From Bathymodiolus brooksi (taxonomy: Eukaryota; Mollusca; Bivalvia; Mytilida; Modiolidae), in assembly GCA_963680875.1 (NCBI GenBank), contig OY804588.1:78950829-79014828 (forward strand): 64,000 bases of DNA. The letters run 5' to 3'. The position numbers and the translations under genes are program-made. Shown here in pieces: positions 13,201 to 24,454 of this stretch (position 1 is its first letter; each line of letters opens with the position of its first letter). Under the pieces are notes generated by a model. The model had not been told where the DNA came from, ran no database searches, and worked only from the letters and a program-made list of their open reading frames with translations.

Positions 13201-16200
13201 ATGTGATGCTTTCAATCTGTTTTATACGATGTGATGCATTCAAACTTTTTTATACCATGTGATACATTCAAACTGTTTGATATCATGTGATACCTTCAAA
13301 CTGTGTATACCATGTGATGCATTCAAACTGTGTTATGCAATGTGATACCCTCAAACTGTTTGATACCCTGTGATACATTCAAACTGTTTTTTACCATGTG
13401 ATATCTTCCAATTGTTTATACCATGTGATACCTTCAACAATTTTTGTTATGCCATGTGATACCTTTAATCTCTTTTATATCATGTGATACCTTCAAACTG
13501 TTTATACAATATGATACATTCAAACTGTTTGATATCTTATGATACCTTCAAAGTGTTATATACCATGTGATCCCTTCAAACTGTGTTATGCTACGTGATA
13601 CCTTCAAACTATTTTAAACCATGTAATAGCTTCAAGCTGTGTTATACCATGTAATACCATGTAATAGCTTGAAGCTGTGTCATACGATGTTGTTATGCCA
13701 TGTGATGCTTTCAATCTGTTTTATACGATGTGATGCATTAAAACTTTTTTGTACCATGTGATACATTCAAACAGTTTGATACCATGTGACACCTTCAAAC
13801 TGTTTTATATCCTGTGATACCTTCAAACTGTAGTATGCCATGTGATACATTCAAACTGTTTTATACCATGTGATACATTCAAACTGTTTTATATCATGTG
13901 ATACCTTCAAACTGTTGTATGCCATGTGATACATTCAATCTATTTTATATCATGTGACACCTTCAAACTGTTTGAAACCATGTGATCCCTTCAAATTGTT
14001 TTATGCCATGTGATACCTTCAAACTATTCTTAGCCATGTAATAGCTTCAAGCTGTGTTATACCATGTAATACCATCAAATGTTTTTTATACCATGTGATA
14101 CCTGCAAACTGTTTCATACAATGTGATGCATTCAAACTGTGCTATGCCATGTGATGCTTTCAAACTGTTTTATTCCATGTGATACCTTTAATCTGTTTGA
14201 TATCATGTGATACCTTCAAACTGATTATTCCATATGATACATTTAAACTCTTTTATATCATGTGATACCTTCAAACTGTTGCATGCTATGTGATACATTC
14301 ACACTGCTTTATACCATGTGATACATTTAAAAAAAAACTGTTCATCATTATTATTTTATTACCAGGATATAATCAATCACAGTTCCTTTCTTTCTCAGAA
14401 ACGACAATCACAGTACATCGTTATTTTAAAATGTGATGCATTCAAACTGATTTATACCATGTGATACATTCAAACTTTGTTATGCAATGTGATACCTTCA
14501 AATTGTGCGATAACTTCAACAAACTTTTTTTTATACCATGTGATGCATTCAAACTGTGTTATGCCATGTGATACCTTTAATCTGTTTTATATCATGTGAT
14601 ACCTTCAAACTCCTTATATAATATGAAACATTCAAACTGTTTTATATCCTGTGATACCTTTAATGTATTTTATGTGATGTGATACCTTCAAAATGTTTAT
14701 ACTATATGATACATTCAAACTGCTTTATGCCATGTGATACCTTTAATCTGTTTTATACCATGTGATATCTTCAAATTATTTATACCAAGTGATACCTTCA
14801 AACTGTTTAAACCATATGATACATTCAAACTGTTTTATGCCATGTGATACCTTTTATCTGTTTTATATCATGTGATACCTTCAAACTGTTTATACCATAT
14901 GATGCATTCAAACTGTTTTATGCCATGTGATACCTTTAATCTGTTTTATACCATGCGATATCTTTAAATTGTTTATACCATGTGATACTTTAACAAACTT
15001 TTTTTTTATACCATGTGATACCTTCAAACTGTTTTATACCATGTGATACTTTCAAACTATTTTATACCATGTGATATCTTCAAATTGTTCATACCATGTG
15101 ATACCTTCAACAAACTTTTTGTATACCATGTGATGCTTTCAATCTGTTTGATACCATGTGATGCATTCACACTTTTGTATACCATGTGATACCTTTAATC
15201 TGTTTTATATCATGTGATACCTTCAAGGTGTTCATACCATATGATACATTCAAACTGTTTTATACCATGTGATACCTTCAAACTGTTTTATATCATGTGA
15301 TACATTCACACTGTTGTATGCCATGTGATACTTTCAATCTGTTTTATACCATGTGATTTATTCGAACTGTTTTATATCATGTGATACCTTTAATCTGTTT
15401 TATATCATTTGATACCTTCAAACTATTTATATCATATGATACATTCAAACTGTTTTATACCATGTGATACTTTCAAACTGTTTTTTACCATGTGATATCT
15501 TCAAATTGTTCATACCATGTGATACCTTCAGCATACTTTTTTTTATACCATGTGATACCTTCATCTGTTATATATCATGTGATACCTTCAAACTGTTTTA
15601 TATCATGTGATACCTTCAAACTGTTTTATATCATGTGATACTTTCAAACTGTTGTATGCCATGTGATACTTTCAATCTGTTTTGTACCATGTGATTTATT
15701 CGAACTGTTTTACACCATGTGTTACCTTTAATCTGTTTTATATCATGTGATACCTTCAAACTGTTATACCATATGATACATTCAAACTGTTTTATACCAT
15801 GTGATACATTCAAGCTGTTTATTACCATGTGATATCTTCAAATTGTTCATACCAAGTGATACCTTCAGCAAACTTTTTTTTATATCATGTGATGCTTTCC
15901 ATCTGTTTTATGCCATGTGATGCATTCAAACTTTTTTATATCATGTGATACCTTTAATCTGTTTTATATCATGTGATACCTTCAAACTATTTATACCATA
16001 TGATACCTTCAAACTGTTTTATATCATGTGATACCTTCAAACTGTTGTATGGCATGTGATACATTCACACTGTTTTATACCATGTGATACATGTAAAAAA
16101 AAAACGTTCATGATTATTATTTTATTATGAGGATATAGTCAATCACAGTTCCTTTCTTTTTCAGGAACAACAATCACAGTACCTCGTTATTTTGTAATTT

Positions 16201-17130
16201 GATGCATTCAAACTGTTTTATACCATGTGATATCTTCAAGCTGATTTATCCCATTTGATACATTCAAACTTTGTTATGCAATGTGGTACCCTCAAACTGT
16301 TTTATACCATGTGATACCTACAACAAACTTTTTTTCATACCATGCGATACTTTCAATCTGTGTTATACCATGTGATGCATTCAAACTGTGTTATGCCATG
16401 TGATCCCTTTGATCTGTTCTATAACCTGTGATTTCTTCAACTTTTTTATGCCATGTGATACATTCAAACTGTTGATACCATATGATACATTCAAAGTGTT
16501 TTATGCCATGTGATACCTTTCATCTGTTTTATATCATGTGATGCCTTCAAACTGTTTATACCATATGATACATTCAAACTGTTTTATGCCATGTGATACC
16601 TTTAATCTGTTTTATACCATGTGATATCTTCAAATGGTTTATACCATGTGATACCTTCAACAAACTTTTTTTTATACCATGTGATACTTTCAATCTGTGT
16701 TATACCCTGTGATGCATTCAAACTGTTTTATGCCATGTGATATCTTTAGTCTGTTTTATATCATGTGATACCTTCAAACTGTTTATACCATATGATACAT
16801 TCAAACTGTTTTATATCATGTGATACCTTCAAACTGTTTGATACCATGTGATACCTTCAAACTGTTTTATACCATGTGATACCTTCCAAGTGTTTTATAT
16901 CATGTGATACCTTCAAACTGTTGTATGCCATGTGATACATTCAAACTGTTTTATACCATGTGATACCTTCAAACTGTGCTATATCATGTGATACCTTCAA
17001 ACTGTTGTATGCCATGTGATACATTCAAACTGTTTTATACCATGTGATACCTTCAAACTGTTTTTGTATCATGTGATACCTTCAAACTGTTGTATGCCAT
17101 GTGATGCATTCAAACTATTTTATACCATGT
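10222..17130. repeat. 28-bp satellite array, block 4
   Basis: Longest uninterrupted 28-bp satellite stretch. Local sub-duplications are visible, for example two closely similar groups near 12.85-13.2 kb and 13.3-13.7 kb. ~115-bp blocks lie at about 14310 and 16088. The array decays after 17,100, where the last ~115-bp block leads into unrelated degenerate repeats. Confidence 0.93.
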
Positions 17131-17830
17131 GATACATGTGAAAAAAACTGTTCATCATTATTATTTTATTACGAGGGCATAGTCAATCACAGTTCCTTTC
17201 TCTTTCACGAACGCCAATCAGAGTACCTTGTTATTTTGCAATGTACAACAAAATATAATCACACTGTGTTCCATCGTCCTTCCTTTGTTGTAAAATACGA
17301 GATAGCACAGTGAAACATGGCTTCTTCTTCTCATGGAAACGACAATCACAGAAAATCATTATTTTGCAATCTACGAGATAGTATATAAGGGTAATAACAA
17401 AATTACCGAACTCCTACCCTTTCAGAAAGGACATTCACAATAAATCAGTATTTCACACTATACGCGACATTATAGCCACGCTCAATACCTTCATCTTTCA
17501 GAAAAACAAAAGAAAATCACAATGAATCATTTTTTTCACAATATACTAGACTGTATAGTCGCTCGCGCTTCTTTTTATCTTTCAGAAAACTTAAACAATC
17601 AGAGTAAATTATTTTCCAATGCACGAGAAAGCATAGTCACGCACGGTTCCATCCTCTTTTAGAAAAGACAATCATAGTAATTCATTATTTCACAATTGAT
17701 ACTTTATGAGAAAATATATCCACGCACAGTTCCTTCCTCTTTGATATACAATCACAGTAAATTATTATTTTTGCTGTGTGAGAAACAGTTTTCACACATG
17801 GTCCAAATCAATTATCATAAATAATATGTA
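17131..17830. repeat. Degenerate tandem copies of the ~115-bp block
   Basis: Beyond the last 28-bp units, the CAGTTCC..CTTTCAG..ACAATCACAGTA..CATTATTTTGCAAT motif recurs at roughly 75-100-bp spacing with heavy divergence (near 17190, 17325, 17440, 17575, 17655 and 17735). This may be the parental repeat from which the block inside the 28-bp satellite came. Confidence 0.7.
17386..17414 (-). mobile_element. Minimal (~30-bp) 3' end of the RT element, copy 5
   Basis: TAAGGGTAATAACAAAATTA followed by CCGAACTCC matches the extreme 3' terminus of the RT copies, especially the one ending at 42,966. It stops abruptly, so only about 30 bp of the element is present. This is either an extreme 5' truncation or a chance short match; the length and the exact terminal position favour the former. 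Confidence 0.55.
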
Positions 17831-18035
17831 TGTAATCTTTAATTAGAATGTCACGCACATTTATTTTCTCCATCATTATACAAAAAACACACAATTGTTA
17901 CCTATATCATAATAATAACGTTGCTCCATCCATTTTGTACTATCAACAATTACTTTGTGTTGTACATGTAGTATTTACGACAGTCTTGCTCAAACACTGG
18001 TCTGGTCTTGTCAGGATTCATGTACTTAGTATAAC

Positions 18036-20520
18036 CTATTCAAAGACGAGCTGGAATATCGTAGCCTGATGAGAAACCTATTTAAAGACGAGCTGGGATA
18101 TCGCAGCCTGATGAGAAACCTATCTAAAGAAGAGATGGAATATCGTATCCCGATGAGAAACCTATTCAAAGACGAGCTGGAATATCGTAGCCTGATGAGA
18201 AACCTATGTAAAGACGAGCTGGGATATCGCAGCCTGATGAGAAAACTATCTAAAGAAGAGATGGAATATCGTATCCCGATGAGAAACCTATTCAAAGACG
18301 AGCTGGAATATCGTGGCCTGATGAGAAACCTATTTAAAGACAAGCTAGAATATCGTGGCCTGATGAGAAACCTATTTAAAGACGAGGTAGAATATCGTAG
18401 ACTGTTGAGAAACCTATTTAAATACGAGCTGGAATATCGTAGCCTGATGAGACACCTATTTAAAGACGAGCTGGGATATCGTAGCCTGATGAGAAACCTA
18501 TTTAAAGACGAGCTGGAATATCGTGGCCTGATGAGAAACCTATGTAAAGACGAGGTAGAATATCGTAGCCCGATGAGAAACCTATTTAAAGATGAGCTGG
18601 AAAATCGTAGCCTGATGAGAAACCTATTTAAAGACGAGCTGGAATATCGTGGCCTGATGAGAAACCTATTTAAAGACGAGCTGGAATATCGTGGCCTGAT
18701 GAGAAACCTATTTAAAGACGAGGTAGAATATCGTAGACTGTTGAGAAACCTATTTAAATACGAGTTGGAATATCGTAGCCTGATGAGAAACCTATTTAAA
18801 GACGAGCTGGGATATCGTAGCCTGATGATAAACCTATTTAAAGACGAGCTGGGATATCGTGGCCTGATGATAAACCTATTTAAAGACGAGCTGGAATATC
18901 GTAGCCTGATGAGAAACCTATTTAAAGACAAGCTAGAATATCGTGGCCTGATGAGAAACCTATTTAAAGACGAGGTAGAATATCGTAGACTGTTGAGAAA
19001 CCTATTTAAATACGAGTTGGAATATCGTAGCCTGATGAGACACCTATTTAAAGACGAGCTGGGATATCGTAGCCTGATGATAAACCTATTTAAAGACGAG
19101 CTGGGATATCGCAGCCTGATGAGAAACCTATATAAAGAAGAGATGGAATATCGTATCCCGATGAGAAACCTATTCAAAGACGAGCTGGAATATCGTAGCC
19201 TGATGAGAAACCTATGTAAAGACGAGCTGGGATATCGCAGCCTGATGAGAAACCTATCTAAAGAAGAGATGGAATATCGTATCCCGATGAGAAACCTATT
19301 CAAAGACGAGCTGGAATATCGTGGCCTGATGAGAAACCTATTTAAAGACAAGCTAGAATATCGTGGCCTGATGAGAAACCTATTTAAATACGAGCTGGAA
19401 TATCGTAGCCTGATGAGACACCTATTTAAAGACGAGCTGGGATATCGTAGCCTGATGAGAAACCTATTTAAAGACGAGCTGGAATATCGTGGCCTGATGA
19501 GAAACCTATGTAAAGACGATGTAGAATATCGTAGCCCGATGAGAAACCTATTTAAAGATGAGCTGGAAAATCGTAGCCTGATGAGAAACCTATTTAAAGA
19601 TGAGCTGGAATATCATGGCCTGATGAGAAACCTATTTAAAGACAAGCTAGAATATCGTGGCCTGATGAGAAACCTATTTAAAGACGAGGTAGAATATCGT
19701 AGACTGTTGAGAAACCTATTTAAATACGAGTTGGGATATCGTAGCCTGATGAGACACCTATTTAAAGACGAGCTGGGATATCGTGGCCTGATGATAAACC
19801 TATTTAAAGACGAGCTGGAATATCGTAGCCTGATGAGAAACCTATTTAAAGACAAGCTAGAATATCGTGGCCTGATGAGAAACCTATTTAAAGACGAGGT
19901 AGAATATCGTAGACTGTTGAGAAACCTATTTAAATACGAGTTGGAATATCGTAGCCTGATGAGACACCTATTTAAAGACGAGCTGGGATATCGTAGCCTT
20001 ATGATAAACCTATTTAAAGACGAGCTGGAATATCGTATCCTGATGAGAAACCTATTTAAAGATGAGCTGGAATATCGTGGCCTGATGAGAAACCTATTTA
20101 AAGACAAGCTAGAATATCGTGGCCTGATGAGAAACCTATTTAAAGACGAGGTAGAATATCGTAGACTGTTGAGAAACCTATTTAAATACGAGTTGGAATA
20201 TCGTAGCCTGATGAGACACCTATTTAAAGACGAGCTGGGATATCGTAGCCTTATGATAAACCTATTTAAAGACGAGCTGGAATATCGTAGCCTGATGAGA
20301 AACCTATTTAAAGACAAGCTAGAATATCGTGGCCTGATGAGAAACCTATTTAAAGACGAGGTAAAATATCGTAGACTGTTGAGAAACCTATTTAAATACG
20401 AGTTGGAATATCGTAGCCTGATGAGACACCTATTTAAAGACGAGCTGGGATATCGTAGCCTTATGATAAACCTATTTAAAGACGAGCTGGAATATCGTAG
20501 CCTGATGAGAAACCTATTTA
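18036..20520. repeat. 42-bp minisatellite, about 59 units
   Basis: Tandem 42-bp units (core GATGAGAAACCTATTTAAAG then ACGAGCTGGAATATCGTAGCCT) with essentially no indels over about 2.5 kb. Units differ by point changes and fall into classes. A five-unit (210-bp) higher-order repeat dominates the distal part, and a roughly 24-unit superrepeat makes units near the start resemble units from about 19.1 kb onward. It abuts the 3' side of the Mab-21-like gene. Because 42 is divisible by three, one frame on each strand stays open throughout. Confidence 0.95.
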
Positions 20521-20609
20521 ACATATTCATGTTGTCTAATTGTCTAATGTTCTATGTTTATTACGATACTGGTTATGACACATGTAGCATAAGACATATA
20601 AACAATTAG
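18069..20609 (+). CDS. Open frame of 846 codons made of 14-residue repeats (doubtful gene)
   Basis: The 42-bp array is open in one plus-strand frame, giving about 58 copies of a 14-residue unit of the type MRNLFKDELEYRSL, then about 30 unrelated residues before the stop. A TAG lies in frame just upstream (about 18,027), no signal or domain is seen, and an AATAAA (20,793-20,798) occurs 184 bp past the stop. Most differences between units change the amino acid (D to Y, E to K, L to V, R to H or I), which does not suggest purifying selection. The opposite strand is also open over most of the array. I think this is a non-coding minisatellite; translation cannot be excluded from sequence alone. 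Confidence 0.15.
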   Translation: MRNLFKDELGYRSLMRNLSKEEMEYRIPMRNLFKDELEYRSLMRNLCKDELGYRSLMRKLSKEEMEYRIPMRNLFKDELEYRGLMRNLFKDKLEYRGLMRNLFKDEVEYRRLLRNLFKYELEYRSLMRHLFKDELGYRSLMRNLFKDELEYRGLMRNLCKDEVEYRSPMRNLFKDELENRSLMRNLFKDELEYRGLMRNLFKDELEYRGLMRNLFKDEVEYRRLLRNLFKYELEYRSLMRNLFKDELGYRSLMINLFKDELGYRGLMINLFKDELEYRSLMRNLFKDKLEYRGLMRNLFKDEVEYRRLLRNLFKYELEYRSLMRHLFKDELGYRSLMINLFKDELGYRSLMRNLYKEEMEYRIPMRNLFKDELEYRSLMRNLCKDELGYRSLMRNLSKEEMEYRIPMRNLFKDELEYRGLMRNLFKDKLEYRGLMRNLFKYELEYRSLMRHLFKDELGYRSLMRNLFKDELEYRGLMRNLCKDDVEYRSPMRNLFKDELENRSLMRNLFKDELEYHGLMRNLFKDKLEYRGLMRNLFKDEVEYRRLLRNLFKYELGYRSLMRHLFKDELGYRGLMINLFKDELEYRSLMRNLFKDKLEYRGLMRNLFKDEVEYRRLLRNLFKYELEYRSLMRHLFKDELGYRSLMINLFKDELEYRILMRNLFKDELEYRGLMRNLFKDKLEYRGLMRNLFKDEVEYRRLLRNLFKYELEYRSLMRHLFKDELGYRSLMINLFKDELEYRSLMRNLFKDKLEYRGLMRNLFKDEVKYRRLLRNLFKYELEYRSLMRHLFKDELGYRSLMINLFKDELEYRSLMRNLFNIFMLSNCLMFYVYYDTGYDTCSIRHINN

Positions 20610-20829
20610 ATACTAAATACAAACGTTATGATGACTTCATACTGATTGAACGGTTAGAAATTTGAGGATTCTGAATATTCATTATTCAAAAGTGACACGA
20701 AATTGTGAAGGTCTAGGAACATATTGAGAAAAACATTGCATGTATTGCTATCTGTAAACATGTCCATTTAAACACGTAAAGCTATAATGGGGAATAAAAC
20801 CGGATGTGATTTGCTTTATGTTGAATTGT

Positions 20830-20835
20830 TTTATT
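20830..20835 (-). terminator. Polyadenylation signal of the Mab-21-like gene
   Basis: AATAAA on the minus strand, about 33 bp beyond the stop codon at 20,868-20,870. Its position and orientation fit 3'-end formation for the Mab-21-like transcript. Confidence 0.6.
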
Positions 20836-20867
20836 TCCTTTTCAGAAATCCACAAAATTATGTTCTA

Positions 20868-21968
20868 CTAAGGAGTTGAATCACTCATTGTGGATGTCCT
20901 TTGTATTATAGACAGTCTCTGTGAAGCACGGTTGAAGGTTGTATCTAGTTCTACAGATCGGAGAAATGAACGTTCTGCCATTTCATGATTACCAATCAAT
21001 TGGAATGCTACACCTAGACAGTTGTACGAGCTAGATCTCTGTATATTGTCCAATATAAAATAATCTTCTGATATTGTTAGCTGAAGATCTACTAGTGCAC
21101 TTAAATACTGGTTTACATTGTTCAGATGATAATTACAGAGAAAACGAATGAAATGTGAATATACTACAGGTGGTAGAAAATGGCCAGTGTTGACAACTTC
21201 CAATTCTAGTTCTTCAGGAATCAATGTAGATTGTGGTATGAAGTAAATACATCTAACAAGTAATAGTTTGAGTACACGTGTTATACTGGTACTTTGTATC
21301 GTTTTAATAAATTCGCATTGTTCGCTTGATAAGTTCCGTTGACGGTATACTTTTTCTGTTGTACACTTAGATACTGCATATGATACAATACTAAGAGCCG
21401 TATTGTAATGTTTCATTCGGTAGTAAAACGAGGCCAACATTAACCAGCCTGACACAGAATCGTGATGTAAGTTGTATAGTAGGCAACTAAGACATGTACG
21501 GTATTGATTGTATTGAGTGTTATTTCTATTACGACCACTAACAGATATATGTTGAGCTGCACTATTATATCTCATAGACATGAACAAATATAAATATGAT
21601 TGTAATTTTGGTGACTGACAATAACGAGGAAATGTTATTTTTTTAACTGCTGTTAATGCCAGATGAAGAGATTTGGTACATAATATACTTTTGATATATT
21701 CCACTCTTTCAGTTTCATCGCTGGCGGTAAGTCTGTTGTTACTAATTACTCGATACCTTGATAATTGTTTAGACAGCAGTATACAACGCCATCCGTAACT
21801 GTACAATACCTTTAAACGTCCTAATAAGACTTGCCGTTCGTGTCCTTCTATTTTATTCTCAAACATATTAATTTCCGGAATGAAGTAATGAGGACACATT
21901 GAATATTCAACACAATATAACAGTCTTTCAAAACATTTCATGAAACATGATGTGAGATTTTCAGGTCG
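20868..21968 (-). CDS. Mab-21/cGAS-like protein, C-terminal half (after in-frame stop)
   Basis: Continues in the same frame after the TGA at 21,969-21,971, beginning RPENLTSCFM. The first ~60 residues (ERLLYCVEYSMCPHYFIPEI, then NMFENKIEG) are the conserved C-terminal part of the Mab-21 helical domain as found in bivalve proteins. The rest is helical. Two stretches resemble TPR motifs: one with GWLMLASFYYRMKHYNTAL and one near the end with GVAFQLIGNHEMAERSFLRS, matching the TPR-like tails of many bivalve Mab-21 proteins. It ends at a natural stop followed by a polyadenylation signal. If the TGA is real, this half would not be made unless by readthrough or from the internal Met at 21,941. The family assignment is from recognised motifs; I infer no enzymatic role for this part. 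Confidence 0.75.
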   Translation of the reverse strand, partial: RPENLTSCFMKCFERLLYCVEYSMCPHYFIPEINMFENKIEGHERQVLLGRLKVLYSYGWRCILLSKQLSRYRVISNNRLTASDETERVEYIKSILCTKSLHLALTAVKKITFPRYCQSPKLQSYLYLFMSMRYNSAAQHISVSGRNRNNTQYNQYRTCLSCLLYNLHHDSVSGWLMLASFYYRMKHYNTALSIVSYAVSKCTTEKVYRQRNLSSEQCEFIKTIQSTSITRVLKLLLVRCIYFIPQSTLIPEELELEVVNTGHFLPPVVYSHFIRFLCNYHLNNVNQYLSALVDLQLTISEDYFILDNIQRSSSYNCLGVAFQLIGNHEMAERSFLRSVELDTTFNRASQRLSIIQRTSTMSDSTP

Positions 21969-22826
21969 TCATATTGATAACGGTAATTCTTCTGATACCC
22001 AGAATATAATATTCTTTATATAATATGAACAAAGAAGACCTTTACAGTTATCGCCGCTATCAATAACGTCTTTTAATAAAATTTTCATAAGAGCATAGCA
22101 AATCAACTGTACGTGAGTGAAAGAGTATATCAATAGTTTTTCTCCTACAGAGAAAGAAAAACGCCATTCGATGTCTTCGCTTTTAGATCCATTACATCCG
22201 ATTGGAACAAAGAGAATTCCGTGATCTATTATCTTAGACTTTAACTCAGTACTCGGCCAGGAAGTGTTAGGTCTTGTTACCCATTTGTGAGCAGGTGATA
22301 TCCATTGTCTTGAATGAAAACATATTGCAAAATCAAATTGATCATATGTATCAGACACACACGGACCGTGAACATGATGTAATACACCAGCGTGTTGTTG
22401 TGTTGCTGACATTAAAGATGTTTTCAAGAGCACATTAGACAAATAAGTATAATCGCCGATTTGTTTACACAATATTAAAATATCAGCGTGGTTACAATGA
22501 ACAAGTCGAAGATGAGTAAAACCAAGTTTACAGTCGTCCATATCCATAACAAAAGACGTTTCCCTATAATTAAATCGTACCTTATTAATGTCCTCATATA
22601 CACGTACATTTGAAATAACTAACATTATGTCTATGTCACTCCCCTTCATCTCTAGTCCTTCACCAAAACTTCCACTTGTTATTGGAAAACAGTTTCCATC
22701 GCTTAACAGAGTATCTCTGAATGTATTAAAGGTTCTCTTTGTCTTTACTGTTTCTTCACTTCCAACAATATGACGACATACAAACTGATACAAAGACAAA
22801 GATGTATCACGTGATGTGATGTTGTC
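21969..22826 (-). CDS. Mab-21/cGAS-like nucleotidyltransferase domain, N-terminal half
   Basis: Minus-strand exon with the nucleotidyltransferase signature ITSGSFGEGLEMKGSDIDIM: a Gly-Ser loop followed by a D-x-D metal-binding pair. Further family segments follow (FVMDMDD, then HGPCVSDTYDQFDFA, WISPAHKW, ILFVPIGCNG, EWRFSFSVGEKLLIYSFTH). This is the Mab-21/cGAS-like receptor family, in which active members make cyclic dinucleotides from bound ligands; many members are uncharacterised. No ATG opens the frame. A pyrimidine-rich tract ending CTTGTAG lies just upstream at 22,827-22,850, so I place the exon start at 22,826 and expect a small upstream exon carrying the start. The frame ends at a TGA exactly where related proteins have Trp before a PENL-type segment. 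Either it is a recent pseudogene or allele, or there is a sequence error. Confidence 0.8.
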   Translation of the reverse strand, partial: DNITSRDTSLSLYQFVCRHIVGSEETVKTKRTFNTFRDTLLSDGNCFPITSGSFGEGLEMKGSDIDIMLVISNVRVYEDINKVRFNYRETSFVMDMDDCKLGFTHLRLVHCNHADILILCKQIGDYTYLSNVLLKTSLMSATQQHAGVLHHVHGPCVSDTYDQFDFAICFHSRQWISPAHKWVTRPNTSWPSTELKSKIIDHGILFVPIGCNGSKSEDIEWRFSFSVGEKLLIYSFTHVQLICYALMKILLKDVIDSGDNCKGLLCSYYIKNIIFWVSEELPLSI

Positions 22827-22850
22827 TACAAGAAAAAAGGAAATAAAAGA
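22827..22850 (-). other. Probable 3' splice site of the Mab-21-like gene
   Basis: On the minus strand, CTTTTATTTCCTTTTTTCTT then GTAG immediately precedes the homologous region: a long pyrimidine tract with a terminal TAG acceptor. The open frame extends upstream of it but reads as low-complexity Phe/Ile/Ser, as expected of intron. Confidence 0.6.
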
Positions 22851-24454
22851 AGGACATGTGATTATTGTAAACTTGTTCTTGTCATGTTCATAACTAAAAT
22901 ACTGGTCAATTGATGTTAAACAACATAAATCAATATTTAAAGAATATAATTAAAAAATAATACGTCGGAACATGATACAAAAAAGTCACTCAGTTGTGGT
23001 TTGGTCAATTGTTAATTAAATAAATAGGTTTCATAGATGTTAAATAGCCTAAGTTTATTTACAAAACCAATGTGACCTCTCGATGGGACAGTAATTCAGT
23101 CCACCAACAGAGGTATCATCACAGTGACAGTAATGGTATTACTGTGACAATTCGCTAATGTCTAGCAAGGACTGGAACGGTGTTACTTGTAGAAATGCAT
23201 GTTTACAGAGGGCTGTTATATATATTTAAATTCAAAGGTAAAATATTGACAATAAATCAGAACATTTCAGATTGTTAACGAATTATGTCAAATTTGTTTG
23301 ACACAATAAATACAGTCTGCTAAGCTACCATTACATAACAGCAGATAAAACACAAACTCAGCCATCATCTACAGACCTGATTATGTGACAAGACAATTAC
23401 ACTGTCGTCAATGAGCTCCGATCGAAAATGTTTGATCAACATCCGGGATATTTTAAAGAGGTATTTTTAAAGCAGACACGATAATTATCGTAAGTATTTA
23501 TAAATATACTGTGTATGTAATGTTTTGAATTATGATGCTTTATGATTGTTATTATTATTAATTTTATTTTTTGTCCAAATATCATTTATTTTTGCAGTTA
23601 TAAGGAGTCCGGCTTAAAAATCATTGCAATCAACTGAAATATCGCTATATCTTGCATTTACGAATGAATTAAATGTTGCCCAAAAAGAAAACAAATATTG
23701 ATGAATGATTGATTTTACTTAAAAATACTACTTTGTTGATGAAAAGTCAATTAGTAACTAGTTATACCCTAAAACATGATGTCAACAGATGTTTTTGAAA
23801 TCCGGCTTGGTCAAAATGTAAATATGTATACAAACCGGTTGGGTCATTTATAGATAACCGGGTTTGTCAGTATGTAAATACCACTGATCTTATTGTTATT
23901 GAGTATTATATTGCAATTTAACAATAGTTATGATTAGAAAATGTCTCAAAGGCGATAAATACCGATCCATAGTATGAATATTCGCCATGGCTGCTAATTT
24001 CAGCTACTTTGTACAATAACAAAATCGTTATTTCTATGTTAAATTGCTACTGTCGCGAACACTTGATTTTTGTTATGCTTTTTGTGGCACTGACATCACG
24101 TTTGGTGCTCAATACGCTACACTCATTATAAGTAGCTGTCCAGGCGCATCAATTGAGTAGTGGGAGATTATTTTTATAGCGCAATATTTTAATTTTATAC
24201 TCGTTGATAACGAAGTAAGTCACTCTGTGGAAATAACTTCATGGATACGATATTTAAGTTTCTTCACAGTAAAATGTTTACATTAACATTACAGATAAGC
24301 AAATTAACAAAGGCTGTAGTATTGAGTTCCTTTCCCACACGGACGATTTTGACAGTTTGTATGCAAAGAAAATGTTAGGTGTACTCGATTAATGCAACGT
24401 TCGTTACAAGTTGTAATACGACAAATGTTCGTGCTTTACTCACTGAAAATGGTC
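22851..24454. other. Intergenic/intronic sequence, no gene recognised
   Basis: AT-rich sequence without recognisable coding exons. It should hold the 5' exon and promoter of the minus-strand Mab-21-like gene, but I could not pick them out. AGTCCACCAACAGAGGT at about 23,098 recurs at about 55,397, so a small dispersed repeat is present. A single monomer of the 42-bp satellite found at 26.4 kb lies at 23,375-23,400. Confidence 0.6.
23375..23400. repeat. Isolated partial monomer of the 26.4-kb 42-bp satellite
   Basis: ACCTGATTATGTGACAAGAC followed by AATTAC equals 26 contiguous bases of the 42-bp unit that forms arrays at 26.4-27.1 and 38.6-39.4 kb. Here it stands alone with unrelated flanks. 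Confidence 0.8.

Noticed and set aside
36..17313. Numerous 60-140-codon open frames in the 28-bp satellite
   Set aside because: They follow the repeat unit, encode the same few words in shifted order and have no start context or conservation beyond the repeat.
21969..21971. TGA as a selenocysteine codon in the Mab-21-like gene
   Set aside because: The family has Trp here, no SECIS-like hairpin was evident in the short 3' region, and a single TGG-to-TGA change is simpler.
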